From positions 1,445,736 to 1,509,735 of the forward strand of contig MU004195.1 in NCBI GenBank assembly GCA_010093605.1: a stretch of DNA of 64,000 bases. The letters run 5' to 3'. The stretch is from Lophium mytilinum. Taxonomy: Eukaryota > Ascomycota > Dothideomycetes > Mytilinidiales > Mytilinidiaceae. Below are positions 45,345 to 56,592 of the stretch, piece after piece. Each line of letters opens with the position of its first letter. Positions within the stretch are counted from its first letter, which is position 1. The notes beneath the pieces were generated by a model. The model was not told where the DNA came from and did not search any database. It saw only the letters and a list, made by a program, of their open reading frames with translations. The translations under genes and the position numbers were made by a program.

Positions 45345-45457
45345 ACGCTTTCCACCAGATCACACAAGTTCAGCAGGACCAGACGACACCAAGCCCACGC
45401 ACCAAGCCAAGAGGCGCCCTACACTACCCACAACCACCACCCGTCCCAGCCATCATC

Positions 45458-45481
45458 ATGGGCCGCGGCGGATACAACTAG
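45458..45481 (+). CDS. Micropeptide ORF 2: MGRGGYN (identical peptide)
   Basis: Seven codons plus TAG; the second ATG after the TATA box. It differs from ORF 1 at two bases, GGT/GGC in codon 2 and GGC/GGA in codon 5, both silent. Starts are 137 bases apart, so the two copies are in different frames and cannot be one protein. The flanking DNA on either side is not similar between copies. Context is A at -3 and G at +4, stronger than ORF 1. Shortly downstream, CCGGA and TCCGG form a small hairpin. The next ATG (45573) opens a trivial three-codon frame. Confidence 0.6.
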   Translation: MGRGGYN

Positions 45482-46018
45482 AGGACCGGAAATCCGGAGT
45501 TCCAACACCCCACTCAACACCCGACCGCATATCGCAGCGGTCAACTACCACAATTCCCACTCCATGATATTATAACCACATCCCACGCGGCTTTGTATAT
45601 ATGGCGGCTTCTTCATATTCCCATTCTTACCAGCACAATGACGACGATAAACGGGGCGGTTTTCGGGAGGAGGGAGTGAGGTGGATGCGGCGGCGGAGGA
45701 AGGAGGAGGTTGTAGAGCGTTCTGATTTCGATTTCCCTTCTTGTTCTTCAGCATTGCGAGCGGTCCAGCGATTTGGGCTAGAGGTTTCTTTTGCGCAGCG
45801 TTCTTGTCTTTTTCCTTCTCTCTGCGTTTCTTCCGGCATTGTTCCTGTTTTCCAGCGAGCATTGCTACGGCACGGCTATTTCGTCTTTCCTACTCAATCT
45901 GCATTTCCTGCCTGCTATTCCTGCGTTTCCCGCTTTGCATTTGTTGTCGCATTCGCATTTAGCCCTCTATTCCATATCCCATATCCAAATTCGAACCTCG
46001 TGTCGCCCGACCCGGCTA
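45482..46018. other. 3' region of the micropeptide unit, convergent with MSS1
   Basis: No supported gene. Overlapping ORFs on both strands (45545-45862 minus; 45601-46164 plus) show low-complexity Lys/Arg/Gln or Ser-rich composition and no domain. The plus ORF runs through the last MSS1 exon and intron, so at most one is real. Confidence 0.4.
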
Positions 46019-48136
46019 CTACTTCCCCACACAGAACCTGCACTCGCGAAACACAGATTAGCAAAAGCTCATTGCGCAACCCTTCTCGAACGTTGAGACC
46101 TGAAACACCGGGGGCCGGGAGGGCCCGGATGGTGCCACAGACCGGTCAAGAAAAAGCCGTTTGACTTAGGCAGCACATGTGATGCGGAGAGAGGGCGCTA
46201 TGACTCACTTTTCGAATACGACCCCCAAGACCTCCTCGACGTCTCCCGCTTCGCCTCGGCCCGTGATCCGCGCCATGCTGTCTGCCGCCGCGCGGAGGGA
46301 CTCAGCTGCGATGACGATGTCGATGTCCATTTCGGCGTTCTCTTCTGCTGTTTCTGGCGCGAGTTTGCCTTCCCAGAGCGGGTCCTGGGCTAGTGGTCGT
46401 GGTTCATGGTGAGAGATGTCGGCTGCGCCGACGGCAGTGAGGAAGGCTTCGAGGTGGTCCAGACATTCGGAGAGCAGGACTCGCTGGCGTTCTGTGGCGC
46501 CGAGAGACTCTTGCCAGATTGATGCGTCGGGTATGTCGTCGGTGGATTCAGAGTCTGGGATCAGGGCAGAGGTCATGGATTTGAAGGTTGAGATGAGTCC
46601 TTGGAGGAAAGATTGGACGTTTCCTGGGTCGGAATCAGAGGAATTGGCGTCAGATGTAATAGCGTTTCTGCATGAAATGAAAAAGACGCGGTCGGATGGT
46701 ACGTCGAGGGCAGATTGAATCGTTTCTTTCCATCGTGCTTCAGATGCTGTGGCGTTCGAGAGTTTGTCTACCTTGTTGATAGCAACGACGACATTGATGC
46801 CGAGATCCACACATTCCCTGGCTGTCGCTTTGACCTCGGGGTCGATATCCTTTGAAGCATCCTGAACCACGATCAAAACATCCGACTCAAGCGCGCGCTG
46901 CTTAGCCCTCTTAATCCCCTCTTCCTCGACAGCACCCACCAGCCCCTCTCCACCCCCTAACCCATCCCCACCCGCTAACCCAGCCCTCCTCAACCCCGCC
47001 ATATCCCCTAGCCGCACCAACCACCCCCCAAGATCCACCCCCACCTCCACCACATCCCTCGTCGTCCCAGCCTCCGCCGCCACAATCGCCGCCTCCCGCC
47101 CCACAATCCGATTCAGCAAACTGCTCTTCCCCGCATTCGGCGCCCCCAGCAACGCCACCCCAATCCCGCTCCGCAACAGTTCGCCCCTGACCGCATTCGC
47201 GCGATGCGCCTCAATCTGCCGCTTCAACCGCCGTATCTGCCCCGCGACGGACGCGCATAACTCAACCGGCGACTCGTCGAAGTGCTGGTCCTCGGAGAAG
47301 TCGATCAGCGCCTCCAGCTCCCCGCGCGCGAGCAGGAGCAGCCGGCGCCAGCTCTCGTAGCGCGCGGCGAGCGAGGAGGTGGTGCCGCGCACGGAGAGCT
47401 GGCGCTGTTGCTCGGTGGTGGCGGAGAGGGTGTCGCCGAGGGCTTCGATTTGGGGGAGGGTTAGGCGGTTGTTGGTGAAGGCGCGGCGGGTGAATTCGCC
47501 GGGTTCGGCGTAGCGGATGCGGGGTGGAGGATGGAGGGTTGCTGAGGGGGGGAGGCATTGCGGGATGGCGGCGAGGACGGCGCGGATGATGGCGGGGCCG
47601 CCGTGGATGTGGAGTTCAAGGATGTCTTCGCCTGTGACGGTGTGCGGGGAGGGGAAGTGGAGGATTAGGGCGCCGGAGTCGAGGACGGTGGAGGGGGAGG
47701 GGGGGAGGTGGGGGGTGTAGAGGCGGCGGAGGGTTGCGTGGCGGGGTTTTGGGAGGGGTTTGAGGGGGCAGAGGGATTGGTATATCTAGGAGGAGGGAGT
47801 TGGGTTAGAATGAGGCTATGATTGATGATGATGATTGATGGAGGGTGAAATTACCTGAAGGCATGCCGGACCTGATATGCGTATTACGGCTATGGCGGCT
47901 TTGCCCGGAGCGGTGGATAGGGCGTATATGGTAGAGTCTTCATGATGAATGACACTTGAATTGCCAGTATGATAATTGCGATGAGATTTTGGGCTCAAGG
48001 GCCTTCGTGAGAAAGGTGTAACATGATTGCGACAAGCGCTGTAGTTTCTCCCAACTAGCAATTGGACGACAGGTAAAGGACGACTCGGACAGTTGATTCG
48101 CGGTAGGTGCTTGTAAAGACACTGCAGAGCTCTCAT
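46019..48136 (-). CDS. MSS1: Mitochondrial tRNA modification GTPase Mss1 (MnmE/TrmE family)
   Basis: Mitochondrial GTPase which, with Mto1 (MnmG), installs the 5-carboxymethylaminomethyl-type group on U34 of tRNAs. Exons join(48136..47855, 47785..46209, 46037..46019), 625 aa. An Arg/Ser-rich leader (about 60 residues) fits a mitochondrial presequence. TIYALSTAPGKAAIAVIRISG opens the MnmE N-domain, and GEFTRRAFTNNRLTLPQIEAL is its signature. The G domain has GAPNAGKSSL, TTRD, DMAG and NKVD. The C-terminal CxGK motif is supplied by a 19-nt last exon (FCVGK stop) after a 171 bp intron; without it the protein would end at VVFEK and lack the catalytic Cys. Confidence 0.93.
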
Positions 48137-48800
48137 ACCGAGAGAATGGTGTTATTGGAGCATGATGGTGATGAGGCTCCGAGACCCTTCTCCGCACGGA
48201 GCACGCCTGAACTTCACTGCTCCACGCTCATTGGACAAAATCAACGTTGCTCAATCCCAATTTATCAATACACCTGAAGCCATTGGCAACTACTTAACAG
48301 ATTTCTTTATAAGCTCGCAACTGATACATTCGAGTTTGGCCACGCCTTTGTCTCAAACCAGGTTTTCTAGGGCAGGTATCACGTGCAAACAGCGGCACAT
48401 GCGTCCGGCATAGGCGAATTTTCCCACTTTTAGTCGCATTACTGGAGTGGGGCGCAACGCTGAACACATTGGCGTTATTTTCCTGCACGTTCGCTAACTG
48501 ATTTGGCGATTATCAATCCGTATTCGCTGCCGTGAAGGAATCGTAGAGTGGTGGCGGTGGGTACTGCTCGGATTTGAACACCCCACTTTCACCCCTCCTT
48601 TCAACGTCATAAACAGTGTCATGATAGCTTCCGACCTCGCTTTTAAATTATAACACCGGTGTCAGATTTATCATCTAAGCTCGCAATAACTCTAATAACT
48701 CCGCTCTGAAATATACGTACCAAGCCACGTCCTCTCAACGTCTTCGACACCCTGCTGCTCCTCCCTCCACTTCCACCGAACACTTTCCAATTCAACCACA
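48137..48800. promoter_or_regulatory. Divergent promoter of MSS1 and the Gfo/Idh/MocA gene
   Basis: About 660 bp without a supported ORF. The 90 bp before 48801 are C/T-rich leader sequence. Confidence 0.4.
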
Positions 48801-50048
48801 ATGGCACCAAAAGAAATACGATGGGGTATCCTCGCAACAGGCGGGATTGCCCAGACCTTCACAAAAGACCTTACAGTCGACCCAACTACTCGTGGCGTCA
48901 CTAAAGTCAAGCATGTCGTAGTCGCGGCAGCGAGCTCCTCCTCGAAGAAGCGCGCAGAGGACTTCCTGAAAGAGTGCAATTGGCCCAACGCAAAGGCATA
49001 CGGCTCCTACGAAGACTTTGTCAAAGACCCGAACATCGATGTCATCTACATCGCAACACCTCACTCCCACCACTACCAGAACGCAATGCTGTGCTTAGAA
49101 GCGGGGAAGAACGTGCTCTGCGAGAAAGCGTTTACCGTCAATGCGGCACAAGCAAAGAAGCTCGTTGAGAAGGCGCGTGAGAAGAACCTTTGTGAGTAGA
49201 AGCTTAGTTTCGCACACCTACAGTCATCTAACTCCCTCATAGTCCTCATGGAAGCCGTCTGGACCCGCTGGTTTCCCCTCTCCATCTACGTCCGAGAGCA
49301 AATCACCTCCGGTCGTATTGGCACCGTCTACCGCGTCCAAGCCGATCTAAGCATGGCCGATGATCCTGATAAAACATACGCAGATGGGAAGAACCGGATG
49401 GTCAACATGGATCTTGCGGGAGGTGCACAACTGGATCTGGGAATATACGCCTTGACGTGGTGCTTCCAAACACTATATCATACCCAGCCGGCCAGCGAAC
49501 GCAAGCCTCCCAAGGTGCAAGCGGCCATGAAGCACTTCTCGGTCACCGGATCAGATGAGTCAACGACCGTCTTGCTTACTTTCCCGCGTTCTGAGAAGCT
49601 TGGCGGTGATGCGCATGCTGTCGCTATGAGCTCTATCCGTGTCGCGACCGATCCGGCGAAGAAGAATGTGGCGGGCCCTGCTATCCGGATTCAGGGTGAT
49701 AAGGGAGAGATTCAGGTATTCCCGCCAGCATTCAGGCCTCTCGATACCCGCGTCATTCTTTCCGATGGCACGGTCGAGGATAAGCATTGGGCGCAGCCGG
49801 GTCCTGGGAAGGGCAGCGGCTTCTACAACGGCTTTGGAGAGACAATCCAGCCGGAAGGTGAGGGCCAAGGCATGTTCTGGGAGGCGGATGAAGCTGCAGT
49901 AGCGATTCTTGAAGGGAGGAAAGAGGGGAGCTTCTTAGGTCTAGAGGAAAGTATAGTGATCATGGAGACTATGGATGAGATACGGAAGCAGGGAGGTCTG
50001 AAGTATCCTGATAAGATTGAGACACTCAATTACCCTGTTGCCCTATAG
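48801..50048 (+). CDS. Gfo/Idh/MocA oxidoreductase, dihydrodiol/D-xylose dehydrogenase type
   Basis: NADP-dependent dehydrogenase, 398 aa. Exons 48801..49191 and 49243..50048; the 51 bp intron is phase 1. Rossmann start IRWGILATGGIAQTFTKDL, then YIATPHSHHYQNAMLCLEAGKNVLCEKAFT; the usual CEKP is CEKA here. FLMEAVWTRWFP begins exon 2 and is typical of the dihydrodiol dehydrogenase/D-xylose 1-dehydrogenase (Xyd1-like) branch. GGAQLDLGIYALTW carries the catalytic Asp-x3-Tyr region. Substrates in the family include D-xylose, glucosone and aromatic dihydrodiols. It is not in the 20-30 kb cluster and has no GTCCGC element that I noticed. Confidence 0.9.
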
Positions 50049-51213
50049 AAAGAAGTCGAATAGGAGAAAAGCTTTATAGCTAATTTAAAGCGTGCAGTTT
50101 GTTAGATCATATTGTGGTTTGTAGATATTTGTGTCGGGTACTCTAGAGGCATGGACTGTCCCCAGAAACTTTCAACATCTAACATCAAATTACCTACTCC
50201 TGAGCACTTGAAATACAGGATCTGGACATTTTAAAGTTAGTCAAGACCGCGGCTCCTGGTGTACTCAAATGGATACACACATCCCCACTTGATGTGTGGG
50301 TAAAGGGTCGTGGATCAACACTGATGTTCAGAAAGGTAATAAAAGCTCTGAAAGGGCATTCTCGATCTGAGGTAGTGACATTATAGCCAAGAAAGCACCC
50401 TTTCATATGGTACTCGGTCAAAAGGGGTAGTGACATAATTTCGCCGCTGGTTGAAGTACTCGATATCCCATTGAGTATCAAACACAATCTAAACTTCGTA
50501 ACAACCTGAATGTAGCTGATGCCCCATAGCTATCTTACCACTGTCAGGAGTCCTTCAATACTTTAACAGAGTCTCAAAGTCGACGTAGAAATCCTCACGC
50601 CGTAGTTCAAGCTGTCATCAGGAAGCTTTGACATTAGTATGCCACTGTATGGAGTCCTCCAGCATGCTAGATTAGAAATCAAAGGAAGGAAATGGCTTCG
50701 TATGGCTAAATTTGGCCAGACCTTAGATATACTTGATCGGTTTTGACCTGCTTCACTGCGCTACCTCAGGAGTCACCTCATCCGACCCAAAAAGCCAATG
50801 CTCAGAGTGGATCTTCTGATAAGAAGCCCAAGCTTCGGAGATGGTTCCGTGATTCTGACAGCTTAAAACAGAGCATCGTGAATATGTTGAGTGCTTGGCA
50901 CATGGTCTCAACACATAAATCCATGTTCGTGCAGAAACTCGGGTGCCTCGGCATGTGATTATGAGGTTGTAAATGCAGAGTGAATGTGATTGGGGATAAC
51001 GTAGCCGGTATCAGAACTACGGAACGCTGTAACTCTCAGCACCTGCAATAACGCGTGTGCCAGCAAGCCGCCCCCAGCAGGCACATGCTATCTAGCATAG
51101 CCCAACAACTTCAGACTAGGTAGGCACCAAGCGGCGTAAATACCGCCTCTGTCTGCCCTCGAGGGCCTTCTCAACACAATGAACCTACCAAAATCCTCAG
51201 CTGTCCCTCCAAT
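50049..51213. other. Intergenic
   Basis: 1.2 kb. The AT-rich first part holds 3' UTR-like sequence. A 71-codon ORF at 50743-50958 has no recognisable domain and may be a remnant or chance. Confidence 0.4.
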
Positions 51214-52929
51214 ATGATTGGAACATCAACCCCCGAGTATATCTTCATCCGCGCTAGCATTGCCGGGCTGCGCGCCATCACCCCCCTCAGCGTCCTATAC
51301 TGTGGCTTCTGCGTCGTACGCCCGCCTCAATCCATAGTTGGAAAAGTCTTAGTCGCCTGGGCGGCTATAGAGACGGCCTTCTACTTCCTCGTCTACCTAC
51401 CGCGGAAACACATCCTGCAGAAAGCAGCCGACCATCCTGAGCCTCTGGACCCTGAGCACCGTAAAGTGCTATTTCAGAGATGCTTCTCTACGATACCTGA
51501 TGCGGAGCTGTACCTATCGAAATGGTTCCTCGGTAGCCCGATGGAGGATATCAAGCGCGAGAACATCAAAGACTTTTTCCGCTGGGCATTTCTGAACACT
51601 GCGGACTACAACCCAGCCGATGAGGAGGAGCTTGAGACATACATAAATGGTGTGGAGGAGCTTCTGGGACGCAAGATCGAGCCAGGCCGAGGATCAGCGA
51701 AATGCTTGCGGTTGACGATTGACGAGGTGGGCATGATGCACCGGAGTTTCTTCTGGTACTGTGTAAGTCACGACGAACATATTCCTTCCGCAAAATCGAT
51801 ACTGATATAGATACAGATCGTTGGTCTTGTGGATACAGCTACCGCAGTCCATTTCAAATACCGCGGCTTCAACCTCTACCGCACGCCTCTCCGCCGCTTC
51901 TTCGACGTCTTCCCCCTCCGCCCCCTCACGCTCTTCAGCACCCATCACTCCCCCGCTGAGCACACGTCATACTGGTACCGCCCGCATACCTCCAAGACCA
52001 AGCTCCCGGTTCTTTTTGTACACGGAATAGGCATCGGACTATTCCCCTATGTGCAATTCTTCGGCGAAATCAACCAGTCAGAGGATTATAAGGCGTCAGA
52101 TGGAGATGTTGGAATAATAGCGGTTGAGATCATGCCCATATGCATGCGGATCACACCCGCAGCCATCGCGAAAGAGGACATGTGCAGGGAGATCAACAGC
52201 ATTCTCGAGAAGCACGGCTGGGACAAGTTCGTGCTAATATCGCACTCGTACGTCTCTTTGCCTTCCTATACCAAACTTAACTTGTGATATTGACACTTTA
52301 CGCAGCTACGGCACCGTAATTTCGACACATCTCCTCCAAAACCCAACAGTGGCGCCCAAAATCGGCCCAATCCTTCTCGTTGACCCCGTCACCTTCCTCC
52401 TCCATTTGCCAGACGTGGCATACAACTTCGTAAGCCTACCTAGCCATTTCTTTCTTTCGTCAATTGTACTAATTGGTGACACATCCAGACTGCTCGTAAG
52501 CCCCGCACCGCAAACGAGCACCAACTCTACTACCTCGCCTCCCAGGACATGGGAGTTTCGCATACCCTCTCGCGCCACTTCTTCTGGAACGAGAATATTC
52601 TCTGGCTAGAGGACATCGAGAAGCACGATGTCACCGTCTCTCTCAGCGGGCGAGACCTGATCGTGAATAGCGATGCTGTAGGCAGGTACCTTGTTGGTGC
52701 GGCTCCTGAGAGTAGCGAGAGTGGCAGTGCCTGGAGTGATGATGATGGGGCCTGGAAGGAGGCGCCATGGGGCGGCGTAGGCTTAGATGTGCTGTGGTGG
52801 CAGGAGGCGGACCATGCGCAGGTGTTTGATATTGTGCGAGCAAGGAAGAAGCTGGTGGAGGTTGTCAAGAGGTACGTGAGGAGTGGTAAGGGGGCGAATG
52901 GGACTGTCTATGGGACTATTAAAGGTTGA
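51214..52929 (+). CDS. Membrane-anchored alpha/beta hydrolase
   Basis: 514 aa from exons 51214..51762, 51817..52247, 52306..52429, 52489..52929. One or two N-terminal hydrophobic helices (FIRASIAGLRAITPLSVLY; KVLVAWAAIETAFYFLVYL) anchor it. The hydrolase core starts at LPVLFVHGIGIGLFPYVQF (HG oxyanion strand). The nucleophile is in ISHSYGTVIS, assembled across intron 2 (donor GTACGT), so SHSYG replaces the usual GHSxG. PILLVDPVTFLLHLPDV carries the probable Asp, and QEADHAQVF the final His. Exon 2 could start six bases earlier at an alternative AG, adding IQ. Relatives are fungal proteins of unknown substrate, likely lipid esters. Confidence 0.85.
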
Positions 52930-53223
52930 GTTTTGGGTTGGGTCTGGCGTTCGGCTGAATGAGACGTGATGAACATACCCATACAGTATAGAGCAGAGAC
53001 GTCGTGCGGTGAGATCAAGTCACGAGCCTGGCTTTTTCGAGACCGCGCGCTTCAATGCAATTCCAGTTCCTATTCCAACTCGAATCCCATTCCGTCTTCG
53101 ATCACTGTCTTTGCCTCTTCTCTCACCCTCACCTCTCAGCTTTTACTCATCTCAACTCATCTCATCTCCTCCCTACCATACACTCTACGCCATACTCCGC
53201 TCTCCAACGACAACCTCCCAAAA

Positions 53224-53985
53224 ATGTGCACTCCACGCCCACGTGTACCTCAACCTCACGAACCCCTCGAACTCACCGTCCTCCCCAACCCGCGTACAAA
53301 CCCATCCCACCGCAAACGCCTCCAAAAGCGGTCCGCGGTCCCATTCGACCTCGTGTCGCCTCAGAAACACATGGATGGTGCAGACGATGGCGGTAGCGGA
53401 GGAGGAGAGCAGACAAGCCCAACGCCTGTTTCCAATCACAGGAGCCATGCACAAATAGGCGCCTCGAAGAGTACCGAGACTCGCCGCCCAAACCACACCT
53501 CCCACACCTCTCGCACCCATTTCCCACCAACGAGTCCAGTAGCTCCTCTCCCACCACTCCTCTCGCACTTGCGGGAGTCTCAGGAGGAGATGCTAAGAGG
53601 CGGTGGGCTGGGCTCGAGGTGGAGCGACGAGTCTGAGATCTTCGTCGCCCCGGACCTTCCGAGGTTGGTGAGGAACCCGATGCTGCCGCCGAGTGTAGCG
53701 CATATGCCTTCTTTTCTGGGTCCGACGGTGTGGATGCGGAGGGAGATTGAGCGGGGACACGGTATGATGCCTAGGAGCCAGGGGTACGCGGGGTATAATG
53801 GCAGTGGCAAAACAAGAGACAGTAATGAAAGACGAAGGGAGAATACTAGGCCTCACCCTCAGGTGGAAGAGCTGGAAGAGGGTATGGTCCGCGTCCCTAT
53901 CACGCCGCGGAAAATAAGGGGGGAGGGGAGGCTTGGGACGATTCGGGAAGCGAGTCGGGGACAGAGGGGGTGGGGGGATGGATAG
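53224..53985 (+). CDS. Hypothetical basic, Pro/Ser-rich protein
   Basis: 253 aa, intronless, not recognised. The ATG at 53224 was chosen for its strong context (CCCAAAAATG) and the preceding 200 bases of CT-rich leader; the frame stays open upstream to 52966. Composition is rich in Pro, Arg, Ser and Thr, suggesting intrinsic disorder. More structured segments are RWSDESEIFVAPDLPRLVRN and PSFLGPTVWMRREIERG, and the end has a TPRKIRGEGRLGTIREAS basic stretch that could be nuclear-targeting. No signal peptide or transmembrane helix. It starts 294 bp after the hydrolase stop, on the same strand. Confidence 0.55.
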   Translation: MCTPRPRVPQPHEPLELTVLPNPRTNPSHRKRLQKRSAVPFDLVSPQKHMDGADDGGSGGGEQTSPTPVSNHRSHAQIGASKSTETRRPNHTSHTSRTHFPPTSPVAPLPPLLSHLRESQEEMLRGGGLGSRWSDESEIFVAPDLPRLVRNPMLPPSVAHMPSFLGPTVWMRREIERGHGMMPRSQGYAGYNGSGKTRDSNERRRENTRPHPQVEELEEGMVRVPITPRKIRGEGRLGTIREASRGQRGWGDG

Positions 53986-54007
53986 TGGATATGGGATGCT
54001 TCAAATC

Positions 54008-54950
54008 AGACTACCTTTGGACCAAACGGTCACCTGCTAGCTGGGGTACTCTTGACAGTGGTATCAAGCAAGCAAAACTGGAGCTGGAAATGGAAGAGTT
54101 GAAGGCAGGATTCTTCAATGGTCTGGCGTTTCACATCTAGGCCGTACCAGACTACCTTTGTACCAAACGGTCACAAACTAGCTGGGGTACCTCTAACGGT
54201 GGTATCAATCAAGAAAAACTTAAGTTGAGACGGTACTTTATGGGAGAGGTGAATGAAAGATTATTCAATGGTCTGGAGCTTTCAATCTGGGCTTTTCCAG
54301 ACTAGATTTTGACCAAAAGGTCACATGCTAGCTGGGCGACCTCTGACGGTGGTGGCAATCAAGAAAAGCTGAAGCTGGAACAGTGCAATATCTACATGTC
54401 TGTGCGTATGGTATGAAATCTGTGTAGTATGGAAGAGGTAATTACATGACTCCTCAAATCAGACTCCCTTTTGACCAAACCGACACGTTCTGGCTGGGCC
54501 ACCTCTGACAGTGGTGTCAAGCAAGCAAAACTGAAGTTGGAACGGTGCAATATTCTTTTGTCTGCGCATTTGGGAGAGAAACTCTGTAGTATGGGGTAGG
54601 TGAATGCAGGACTCTTTATACCAGACTACCTTCTGACCAAACAGACATGTGCTAGCTGGACCACCCTTGATAGTGGTATCAAGCAAGCAGAGTATAAGTT
54701 GGCGCAGTGTAATGTTCATGTGTCTGCGCATATGCTAAGGAATCTGTGTAGTATGTGAGAGGTGAATTCAGGACTATTAAAACCAGGCTACCTTTTGACC
54801 GCATGGTCACATGCTAGCTGGGCCACCTTTGACAGTGGTATTAAGTAAGCAGAACTGAAGATGAAACAGCGTAAGATTGCGTGTCCGTGCATATGGCCTA
54901 GTTTGTATCCTGGTATAGAAGTGGAAGACTCCGGGACTCGAATATACTAC
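54008..54950. repeat. Six-copy tandem repeat, period 141-162 bp
   Basis: Units start at 54008, 54149, 54299, 54461, 54623 and 54785, each opening AGACTACCTT-like, followed by GACCAAACGGTCAC, GCTAGCTGGG and GACAGTGGTATCAAGCAAGC. Spacing is 141, 150, then 162 three times, so the last units keep one exact period. Divergence between copies is moderate (roughly 20-30% by eye). The minus strand carries a recurring open peptide including LLDTTVKGGPAS and FGQK in units 4-6. No transposase, and no similar copy elsewhere in the window. Confidence 0.88.
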
Positions 54951-55095
54951 GATTCGCAGGGTCTTCAAGAAGAGTGGGATTTGCATTGCTATTGTACACA
55001 TTACCATAAGTAGAGTCATTTCCTCCGCCCCTTCGTCCAACAAATCATCTACACAAAGACACTTACTGTCCCATGCATGTGTGCAATATCGTCCT

Positions 55096-56592
55096 CTACT
55101 CTTCCGCCGGGTACTCTGCCATCGCCCGCTTCACTTCAAGCATCTTGATGTCTTGCCGATACATTTCCACGGTAGCATCCCAGCTTTCCGAAGTAGCCGC
55201 CCATTTTTCCGCGCTAGCCGCCGCCTCTTTCCGCTTGATCGCTGCGAGTCGAGCTTCATATCGAAGTTGGCTTAGTCTTGGACGCTGCGGCACTGCCGTC
55301 GGCCGCTCCCGCTGGGCCTGATCTCTAGTCTGGTTCACAGGTGGATCATCTGTGGGGTCATGAATCGTGGTAGACTGGACAGTGTTTGTAAGGTCATCGA
55401 TTGGATCGGAGCCACTCTGAAGCCGCGTCGTGGAGCTCCGAGTCGGCATGGGAGCCCTCCTAACCTGTGGGTTCACTCTGGCAGTGGCGGTAGTGGTCCT
55501 GGTTTGCTTAGTGTGCCTCGAGGCGCTTGCACTGAGCTGTGAAACTGCCTTGCGTTTTCCCTTTCTCTGTGGGACTGTTGTCTGAGCCTGGGGCGCTTCG
55601 TTCTCGTCTACCAGCGCGGAATTGTGAGGAGGATCAGCTTCGTTATTGAACGGCGCCGGAGACAGGTCGGAAAGCGGTTCGGTGGTAGCATGAGGAATCC
55701 GACGCTCAGAGGGTCCAGGGTATCCGCAATGCTCGAGGTCGTCTGAGGGTTTGTTGTCATAAGTGAAGATGAATTCGAGTGTGCGGCCGTATTTGCTTTC
55801 AACGGGCCTGAACTGCGTGTTCTCCGTCAAGTCGTCGGTCCTGATGACTGGATTTACCATCTCCATGCTGCTGGCTGTTAGACTGTCATAGAGTGAGAGG
55901 TATGAGGTGGTTCTTACTGTGTGTAGCATGGAGTGTGGTGGTGAAGATCTTGTACGATTGATTGAATCGGCGCATCTAGATCTCTCCCGTTTTTCATGGT
56001 ACCGTACAAGCGCCTCGGAACGACATGGTTATCTAGCCACCCGTGCTGCAGGGTCACTGTAATCTTTCCCATGTAGCGCTTCACAAAATCTTCTAAGCGG
56101 CTCTCAGGAGCTTCCGCCCCCTCATCTACATCTTTGTTAGCTTGTCGCCTGCTGTTCCGCGACGGTTGATCTATACATACCAATCATGAACTCCCGGAAG
56201 AAGAACGCGGACTCGGCAAGGTCTCCATTTGGTCTCTCGACAACGGCGTTCGAGATGACTATGCTGCGTGGCGCTGCGGTACGGATGTCGGCCTGACTCA
56301 AGATGAAGCGCTCTTCTAGCAGTGTCCAATTCCGTATCTTTCTCTGGTCCGTTTTGTTCCCATCGATGAGAATAGACAACAGGATGCCGGCGGATTTGCT
56401 CCTATTTCTCGGTACAGTGACCTTGATGCCGTACCTTTGCGGTGGTTCTACCTTGATGCTGCAGCTGACAGACTCCTCCCGGTGTATGAGCTTGACATTG
56501 GAGCCAAACTTGGTCGTGACGTTGGCCTCCTCGTACGCCTTGCCTGTTCCTACATTGAAGATCTCGACCTGGTAACCGCTCGTATTGATCAT
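55096..56592 (-). CDS. Hypothetical protein, possibly DUF7918-like
   Basis: 464 aa from exons join(56592..56181, 56125..55918, 55870..55096). The N-terminal half (YQVEIFNVGTGKAYEEANVT through ILLSILIDGNKTDQRK, then FFFREFMI) is beta-rich and resembles the fungal DUF7918 pattern; identification is tentative. The C-terminal half is disordered and polar, with KRKAVSQLSASASRHTKQTR as a likely nuclear signal and a final coiled-coil-like helix (LRYEARLAAIKRKEAAASAE). Intron 2 ends CCAGCAG, a tandem acceptor that toggles one Ser. It lies beside the tandem repeats. Confidence 0.65.

Noticed and set aside
45545-45862. A 105-codon basic ORF opposite the micropeptide 3' region
   Set aside because: No domain, low-complexity Lys/Gln/Ser composition, and it competes with plus-strand frames of equal quality.
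54459-54731. A 90-codon minus ORF over the tandem repeat treated as a gene
   Set aside because: It only spans the repeat units, has no conserved start, and the frame is broken in the other units; kept as a finding on the repeat, not as a gene.
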